DNA of 64,000 nt, taken from Dermatemys mawii (lineage: Eukaryota; Chordata; Testudines; Dermatemydidae). Of this stretch, positions 52,501 to 61,500 are shown one piece after another. The stretch covers positions 11,451,830 through 11,515,829 of the forward strand of contig ML677386.1 of the NCBI GenBank assembly GCA_007922305.1. Direction: 5' to 3'. Positions within the stretch are counted from its first letter, which is position 1. Each line of letters starts with the position of its first letter. The notes below the pieces were generated by a model, which was not told where the DNA came from, ran no database searches, and saw only the letters and a list, made by a program, of their open reading frames with translations. Position numbers and translations under genes: made by a program.

Positions 52501-55500
52501 GGGCAATCCGCTGCTGCAGGTTCTTTGGCAGAGCAGCTTTGTTTCTTACCCCAAAATGGTAACTTTCCTGCACCAATGTGATGTCACAGGGGGGAGGAAG
52601 GGGGAGACCATTGCTGCACACTGGCAAGCTGCATAAGAGACCAGCGGAAGCTGCAGGCTTGGAGAAGACCCTCCCTTGATTTCCTGCTCACTCTCAGCAG
52701 CGAGCTATCTTCCATAGTGATCACATTCTGTAGAAAGTGTGGGGACAGGAATGATTATCAGCCCCCCCTACAGTGCTGGCTCTCCTCAAGAGCCACGTGT
52801 CCAGTGTACAGCAGGGTCCAGGAAGAGTGATTTACCCTGCCCCTCCGGCTCCCCACCATTATGGGAGTCCTGTGGCTCATGTGTGCTTGGCTTGGGGTCA
52901 GCCAGTTAGTGACAGGTGTGAGAGTACTGACTGTGTTTTAAATCACTGAATTAGTTTTCTGTGTATTGTAAACAATACTGATTCTGTAAAATGTTGTGTT
53001 TAAACTTCACAGAGATGACCTTGGAAGCCCAGAATCCCTCTTTGTTATTGGTGGCTGAATGGCTGCACAGAATTAGAAAGTGGCCAAGAAGACCTAAGGA
53101 GGACTTTCTGCGCGAGGTGATGATGCGCTCCACTGCCAAGAAACAGGAATTGAATGAGTGGTGGGACAGTGAGAAGGGACTGAAAGGAAAACACAACTGT
53201 GCCAGAATGATGCCAAAGAGCGGTTTTTAAAGGTTCTGGAGCACCAAGTAGACACGCACCAGGTGATACTAGCAGATACTAACAAAGTGGGTATTAGCCC
53301 ACGAAAGCTTATGCTCCAGTACTTTAATTAGTCTTTAAGGTGCCACAGGACTCTCTCACTTCAGCAGACACTAGACACTAGATACTAACATATCAAGCAG
53401 TTCCACACTCGCCTTCCCCGGCAGCCGCTGTCACAAAACTCTTTCCCATGTGCCCTCCACACACCGCCAACATACTGCTATCAACCTCCTGGCTCCAGTC
53501 TGTACCTGCAGCATTCCACTCCACCCCTCACAGCCCAGCACTACCCACTCCCAGTACTCAGTGCATAACACCTGCCTTTCTGCAGCTCAGCCCTGCTAAA
53601 GTACAGTACCTGCTGCACTGTACTCCAAAGGAGAAGGCTGGATATGATTCCTGGACATACACAAATCTTTAGCTATCCTGGGACCCCAACTCCTCCTGGG
53701 ACATTCCCTTTCTCCAACCCCCTCACTGCTGATGTGCTTTTTTTTGTTTGTTTGTTTGCCTCTCTCCTCCAGTTGTTTTTAATAAAAGAATTGTGTTGGT
53801 TTGAAAGCAAATCTTTATTCTATTAACTGAAAGCAAACAGAGCCCTGCAAAGCAACAGACAATTATGTTAAGTCTTCACAGTGCATCATCTGCACCAATC
53901 ACCTCCTAGCATTACAAGCACTGCACTGCCAAGCACAGCAACAAATATTAGTGGCTTTCAGCTTTAAATTGCTGCCTCAAGGCATCCCTGATATTTATGG
54001 CCACACACTCCACCCTCTAACAGCCCTGGTCTTTGGTTGTTCAAATCCAGCCTCCAGGCGCTGAGCCTCTGCAGTCCAGCCCTAAGTGAAGCTTTCACCC
54101 TTCACTTCACAAACACTATGCAGCATAGGCTATAAGCATAGGAATATTGTCACTGGCCAAGTCCAGCTTCCCTTAGAGGCAGTGCCAGTGGGTCTTTAAA
54201 TAGCCAAAAGCACACTCAACAGTCATTGTGCACTTGGTCAGCCTGGTGTTGAGCGTCTCCTTACTGCTGTCAAGTTACCCCGTGTATGGCTTCATAAGCC
54301 ACAACATTAAGGGGTAGGCAGGGTCTCCCAGGATCACAACGGGCATTTCAACTTCCCCTAGAGTGATACAGGAGGAAAGTCCCTGCTGCAGCTTTCTGCA
54401 CAGGCCAGCGTTCCAGAAGATGTGTGAGTCATACACCTTTCCAGATCAGCCTGCATTAATGTCCATGAAATGCCCACAGTAATCCACAAGCACCTGGAGA
54501 ACCAACCAGAAATACCCCTTGCGATTAATGTACTTGGTGCCATCTATCGCCATCTGGTGGTCTGGTGACAGAATTGGAATGTGAGTGCCATCTATTGCCT
54601 CTCTGCAGTTCGGGAAGCCCATTTGTGTAAAGCCATCCACAATATCACGAATGTTGCCCAAAGTCACGGTTTTTTGGAGCAGGATGCAATTAATGGCCCT
54701 GCACACTTCCATCAACTCGAGTCTAATGGTTGACTTTCCCACTCCGAACTGGTTGGCGATCCATTTGTAGCAGTCTGGAGTAGTCAGCTTCCACAGTGCA
54801 ATCTTTATGCGCTTTTCCAACAACAGAGCAGCTCTCATTCTCATGTCCTTCAGCTGCAGGGCTGAGGTGATCTCATCCACAATACCATGAATGTGGCTTT
54901 CCTCATGCGAAATTTCTGCAGCCACTGCTTGTCATCCCAGACGTGTATCATGATGTGATCCCACCACTTAGTGCTTGTTTCCCGAGCCCAAAAGCAGTGC
55001 TCCACTGTGATCAGCACCTCCGTGAATGACACAAGCAATCCCATGTCATAGCTACTACGCGTGGGGAGATAAATGTTGCACTCCTGTTGCCTTTGTAGTT
55101 TAAGGAATAACTCCACTGCCACTTGTGATGTGTTCGTCAGAGCAAGCAGCTTACTGGTCAACAGTTCAGGATCCATTCCTGCAGCCCAAAAAGGCAGGGT
55201 GTGCAACGCTCCAAATAGTGCCTCAAGTGCAACAAGTGTGAACATGCTATTGCGCAGGCAGCTGACAGTGTGAACACAGCAGTGGTTATCTTTTAGCGCT
55301 CTAGGAGTGGCACTGTAACTTCCGGCACTGTAACTGACAGTGTAGACATACCCTCGGTTTAGAATTTAACTAGAGAATTTAGGGTTGAGTTACACATAAC
55401 CTTGCACCAAAATAACTAACTCAATTTTCATTTTGTTATTTTGGTGCAAGTCTGTGTGAGGATACTTATTTCAAGCTACAAGTGCCCTGTTTTGATGGGA

Positions 55501-58500
55501 TTTCAGTTTTGCTTCTCAAACATCAAGACTGCTCTAACTTAACTTGGCTCCAAGAGCCCACTAGGAACTCTTCTGTAACTGCAGAAACCAGAGTTGGCAT
55601 ACTCTTGCAACAGCTCCCAGTCCCAGATATGCCTTCAGGACATCCCCAGAGAGACACAAAGCCATTCTGTTAGCTATATGCCAGCCAGGGAATCCTTTCA
55701 TATCAGGGTATTTCCCTGGCATGGGTTCTGTCTGGTTGTCATGCTGCTCAGCCACGGTGAAATGAAGAATCTGGACCATTGTCTGGCAAAAGCTTAATCT
55801 CCATACCCATTAAATGGGAATGAAAAGAATGGACAAAAAAATGCACAAACATAATCAAGAGCTAGATAGTAGCTAAAACATTAGTTGGTAACTAAAATAT
55901 TAAAATAATTGAGACATTTAAAATCATTTCTCAAGTTCCGGGGGGAGGGATCGCTCAGTGGTTTGAGCATTAGCCTGCTAAACACAGGATTGTGAGTTCA
56001 ATCCTTGAAGGGGGCATTTAGGGATCTAGGGGGGAAAAAAAAATCTGTTGGATGATTTAGTTGGGGATTGGCCCTGCTTTGAGCAGGGGGTTGGACTAGA
56101 TGATCTCCTAAGGTCCCTTCCAACCCTGATATTCTATGATTCACAATAAAAAATAAATAAATCAAAATTCAGTCACTATTATAAAACAACCCAATGTGTA
56201 TTTCTTGTTTATTGATAATTTTCAATGCAGATTTGTAACTGAAACAAACAAAACACATTCACGTTCAGGTTGCCCCAGAGATAACATTTAAAAGTTTAAC
56301 TGGTTCCATAAGAATTTCCATTGAAGGCACATACCATTCACAGAAATGGTGGCCTCAGGGACAAAGAAAAGTAAATGAAAATGTTGAAAAATAATGCAAG
56401 TTATCAGGGGCAACTGACGCATATATATTTAAGAACTTTGGATGATATTCTCACAGAAAGAACTGCAGATGGAGCTCCCCATTGCGTGAAGATTTGCTGC
56501 CACAAGCAAAGTAGAAAATATCCTTCTGAAGTAGGGTGGCCAGACAAGTGTGAAAAATTAGGATGGGGGGGGGGGTAATAGGAGCCTATATAAGAAAAAG
56601 ACCCAAAAATTGGGACTGTCCCTATAAAATTGGAACATCTGGTCACCTTATTCTGAAGCCTCCTTTGCTAATCAGGAAGCCCCTGGCGGTCAATCTGTCT
56701 GCATAGGGTCAGCGTTCAATCTATAGTTTGTCACATATCTGGGATGTGGTTACATCCGAATGATTGGTTTTACTTAGCAAATAAGTTAACTTTAGTTCAT
56801 CAAAAAATGAAGTAGCTGGTGTGGTGTGGGCTAGTCACACTGGCCACTTCCTGGGGTGATGCAAATTTACCCTTATTTCCTAGTTTGCCATAAACTGAAA
56901 GGACTGCTGTCAAGTAATTTGTTGGTTTCTCAAAAAACAATTGAATATTTTCATGTTTTGTTTTTCAAAGGAGATGTTCTGTTCAGATTTAAACATTATC
57001 CTGCATTATATACAACCAAGCATTGTACTATTCTACTGCAAAGGAACGAGACTATTGAAACAATGAAAAACAAATATTAGAAACTAAGTAGTCATGTAAA
57101 GTGAGTCAAGTGCACAGAATAAGCAGTCATCATAAGTAGTGAAAAGTTGTTTTTTAAATTTCAAAATTTAAGAATTAATGCTTTTTATTAACATATGTAA
57201 GGAAATCTGGTTTTTTAAGTATTATTTAACTTTACCTTTTTACCCTTTAAACTCATACAAATAGACATTTTTATTAATGTCATTATAACTGACAGTCCCA
57301 AAATGGATATATATTACAGTTTAATAAAAAAGTATATTTAAAAAAAAGACAAAAAAGCAGAAGGGTTGTGCTGTCTAAAGACAGTAACAGCTGTACTTTG
57401 TTGTTGTTGTTGGGTTTTTTTACCTTTTAGGGTATTACTCTATTTAAAATGACAGTGGCAGATTTTTTTTAGCACTTTGAACTGCTGGATTACAGATCAT
57501 TAAATTATATTTATGGTTTGTAGTAAAACATACCAGATATACTATATACAGCTCTATCTCAATTAGTCAAATGGGGCAGCAGCAAGACGATAGGAAAATG
57601 ACACTGAATACTTTTGTAAAATCTAATTTTAAAACAAGTGACTTTTTTTTAGTGTAATTACCAGACATTGTGGGGACATGACACTTTCTGGGTAAAAATT
57701 AGCTTTTGACAAATAAGGTTGTTTGTTTGCATAACTGAATGCTGTTACAGTTAAAGCAACACAACTTTCTAATGTAAACAAGGCCAACATTTAAAAGTAT
57801 AAATTAAACAAGTTTACAAATGTAATAAAACAAATTAAATCAAGTTCAGTTAAAATATTCCTTTTCAAAAGGAAATAACCTGAGACCTCTCTAAATCATT
57901 CCTCAGGTGATATCCACTATACAAATACACAACAGTTACACTGTGTCCTGTCAAACTGATGGTCAGAGCAAAAAGAGGTGGAGCTAAGATTTAGTTCTAG
58001 ATTAGAAGGTCCTTCACCGAAATGCCTATGGACTATTAATTCAAACCCCTCATTTTCTCTCGCTGTTAGAATATACACAGAATTACATTTAATGAAATCT
58101 ATATTAATAAACCTTAAGAATACAAAAATAAAGCATTCAAAAGTGAAGAATAATGTGGACAGCATTTCTTATCAAGTATAAAGAAATGCAGATTTCATCA
58201 CAACAACCTAAGCTGACCCAAGAACTTTTAATGTATTAAAAAATGATTTCAGGGATTCTATAAATTAGTATATTATCAGTTAATATATTTATCAACTAGG
58301 AGTCCTTTTTTGAAAGTTCTGTTTCTCAAGAGCAATATTGTATATGTAGTTTAGTAGAAAAAGTATAAAATACTTTTGGTAAAGTTCCTTTATGTGGGCA
58401 CTCAATTCCAGAATATTTTTTTTTATTCCAAATAATCATTCTGGCTGGTACAATGGACAAAATGCCAGATAATTAATCCAATTTATAATGACTCCTGTGA

Positions 58501-61500
58501 GGGTCTGCCTCATTCAGTGTGCACCTAACAAGACACTCATGTTCATTGGAAAGTTAAGTTACTAAGCATGCCTAGGCAGCATGCTTAAAGTGTGATCTTA
58601 GAAGGTTCAGCTTTTACTGAACCAGGTTAACATGTTAAAGGCATTGTAGTGTAGTACCTTATCAACAATAGGCTTTTAAAACACATCAGATCTCTGACAA
58701 GATCTCGGAGGAAAAAAGACAGTCACTAAGCAATGGTCCAGGTCAGGTTCTGCTGCCATATTAACACCTGAATATCAGTATCAGTCTTCACTCTGAATGT
58801 CAATATAAAAGCGTTAAATAGTCACAGAAAGTTCAACACTGAAAAAAACTGAAAGACTGCACCCTGCAGATCTCATGAAAAGGAGCACAGAACTGATTGT
58901 CATCAGTATACTGGTGATGCTACAGTCCAAATAATCCCTCTCCCACCTAGTGGCCTCCACTTTATACTGAACAAGTACCTCTCACCATAGGCTCTATAAG
59001 TCAGTGTTTTCCATGAAATGTTCCTATGGGCAGACAGTTATGAGCACAGTGTGGATGCTACCAGAATACAAACAGCGAACAACAACTGAAGGTATAGACT
59101 AGAATTCACATAACAAAACCTTCAAGGCACCATCACCGCACCACTGTCTAACATGCTAACCAATATTGTCTCATTCTTTCCTTATACTGACCTGTCTGTC
59201 TGTACCCATCTGTTGTCTTTTGTCTTAGACCTAGATTGCAAGCTCTTTGGAAAAGGGACTTTTTGTTCTATGTTTGCCTAGCATAACATGATCCTGCTGC
59301 ATAATAGGGCACTTAGGCACTACAATAATACAAATAAATATTATTAACAAGCTATCCCCTTTGTCCTGTCACAGAGAAAGGAAAAAAGCCATTCAAATAC
59401 ACTTATCTGCAGTCATGGCAACAATGTCACATATAAAACTATAAAAATAAAGTAGGTGATAAAAGTCTAAGAGAATCAGTGTGGACATCTGTCCATTATT
59501 TATTTAAAAAAAAAAAGAGAGAGAAAAACCAAACAAGAGCAGTGCTGAAATATAATAGACTATAAAAATTTTATTTACAAAAGATCTGTGCAAGTCTTGA
59601 AGTTACTGATAAAATGCATAACTGAATGTTTCCGATTCTTTGAAACTTACTAGCTCTTGACTTAAATGGACTTTTTGGTCTCCACCTTCATTGGATACCA
59701 CCTGACACCACAATTCAACAGGAAACAAAATCTAAAGCATTCCATATATATAATTAAATATATAAATCTCTTAGAAAACACCAAATAAAAAGTGTGTGAG
59801 TTCTCCTCTCCCTTTAAAGGAACTCAGAATTAGATATTTATGCCCACCTCAAATTCAAGCTCAGGTTCTAGTTTCTATGGCTATACATCACTTTTTCCAA
59901 CACTTCTAATGCCTATTTAGTTTATTTCCAACAAAAATATTCATACATCCCATTTTTACTGTGATGTGTTAACAGCTGTCTGAATTAGCAGCGATTCAGG
60001 TCATACATAGATAGTAAGTTATTCTGTATAGTATGCACCCCACCACACTAGCAGTTCTCTGAGCAATTAACATCATGCTGTGAGTTCCCAAGACAATGAG
60101 AAAGGGTGGGATGGAGGGGGTCAGAACAAAATTTAAGCACAGATATATCAGTCTTGAATTTGCCAGTTTGAGGTTAGATATTTTTTGCTCTAATTTTGCA
60201 GCTCACACAACACATACAGTATGAAAGTGATATTTCTTAGCTCCAGGATACAGCTAATATTTTGAAATCTGTACATGCTCTGGCTAAGCTGTTATATGCT
60301 TTTTCCCCCATGCAGACTGCATATCCATGACCTCCCAATACAGACTTAGTAACACAGACAATATATTTTACTGTAGCTCTGTCTGATTTTAGTGTTCAGC
60401 AGTGGGTTGATCAGAAACCTGATATAAAATAAAGCCTTATGAGCCTGTAAATTAAGATTTTATGATGAAACATTAAAAATGTATGTCAATTTACAGGCAG
60501 GTGATATAGTTTTGGGTGAAGGAGCTAATGCAACTTAAGCAACACACCAGCAACAATCACCATATAAAGCATCCTCAGCTCATTCACAGCCAGCCATAGA
60601 AGGCAATCCGTGAAGGAATTCACACTGGTCACTTATTTGGGGCTATATTTTTTTTAAATCCCTTGGTATTTGAAGAAAAATTGATAGTCATCTTAGAATC
60701 CAGTGCGACAAAAAACATCAACCTTGTCTCCCTTCTCAAACCACTACTCCTAGGGGAGAAGAAAGTCTGTTCTTGCCTAAGGGAATAAACTAATTCAAAA
60801 GTCCAACCCTAGGGGAGACATTGGGCTGGATTTCAACCGGTGCCCAGAGTCTGTGTCTGTTTCAACCTGTGTCTAAGGGGGTCTGCAAAACGTTGTCCTT
60901 ACCACAGAATAGTGGTTTTTCACCCTGTGGTCCATGGACCCCTGGGGGTCAGCAGACTAAGGCTATGATTTCCAAAGGGGGTCTGCACCTCCATTTGACT
61001 TTTTAGGGGTCAACAAGTGAAAAAAAAAAAAAGGTGGTTTGAAAAAGTGAAAAAAAAAAATCAGTGGACTAGATGATCCTCTCTGATGTACAGTAGCCCT
61101 GTTCCATCGAAGTACCGGAATTTACACCTGCTGAGGATCCGGCTGGGAGAGTTCAGCTCGGCATTGGTAAGATTTACATTTGGCCCACGCCCTGTAGTGG
61201 AGCAAACCCTCGGAAATCCAGGCAACAAAAGCACTTCCCGGGAGGGAGCTGCCCAGCAGAGAAAGGGGAGGAGGGTGTGTGTGTGTGGGGGGGGGGGGAA
61301 TCTGCTGTTCATTGGGTTTGTCGTTAGCCAAAGTCTTCCAACTCGGAGACCTCCCCACGCCCATTCCCTTGGCCTATTGTACAGAGCCTGATCCCGGGAG
61401 GCGGCAGAGCCCTTCCAGCAGCCGGGGGCATCTTCTACGTGCTGAACCCGAGCGGATCGGCAGCGAGTCTCTCTCCCGGCGAGGGCTGCGGTGGCCCCCA

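Larger units (their letters stand above)
51074..55355. mobile_element. decayed near-full-length PIF/Harbinger transposon
   Basis: The ends ACCATGTCTACATTG (left) and CAGTGTAGACATACC (right) are imperfect inverted repeats. Inside are two decayed ORFs facing each other: a Myb/SANT-like DNA-binding protein on the plus strand and a HARBI1-like nuclease on the minus strand. This pair is the standard for the superfamily. A hAT element (51317) and a retroposon-like repeat (53282) are nested within it. It lies inside NID1 intron 1. End coordinates are good to a few bases. Confidence 0.8.

Noticed and set aside
55939..56010. tRNA gene
   Set aside because: The tRNA-like head lacks a clean cloverleaf and runs straight into a SINE body and CR1-type tail.
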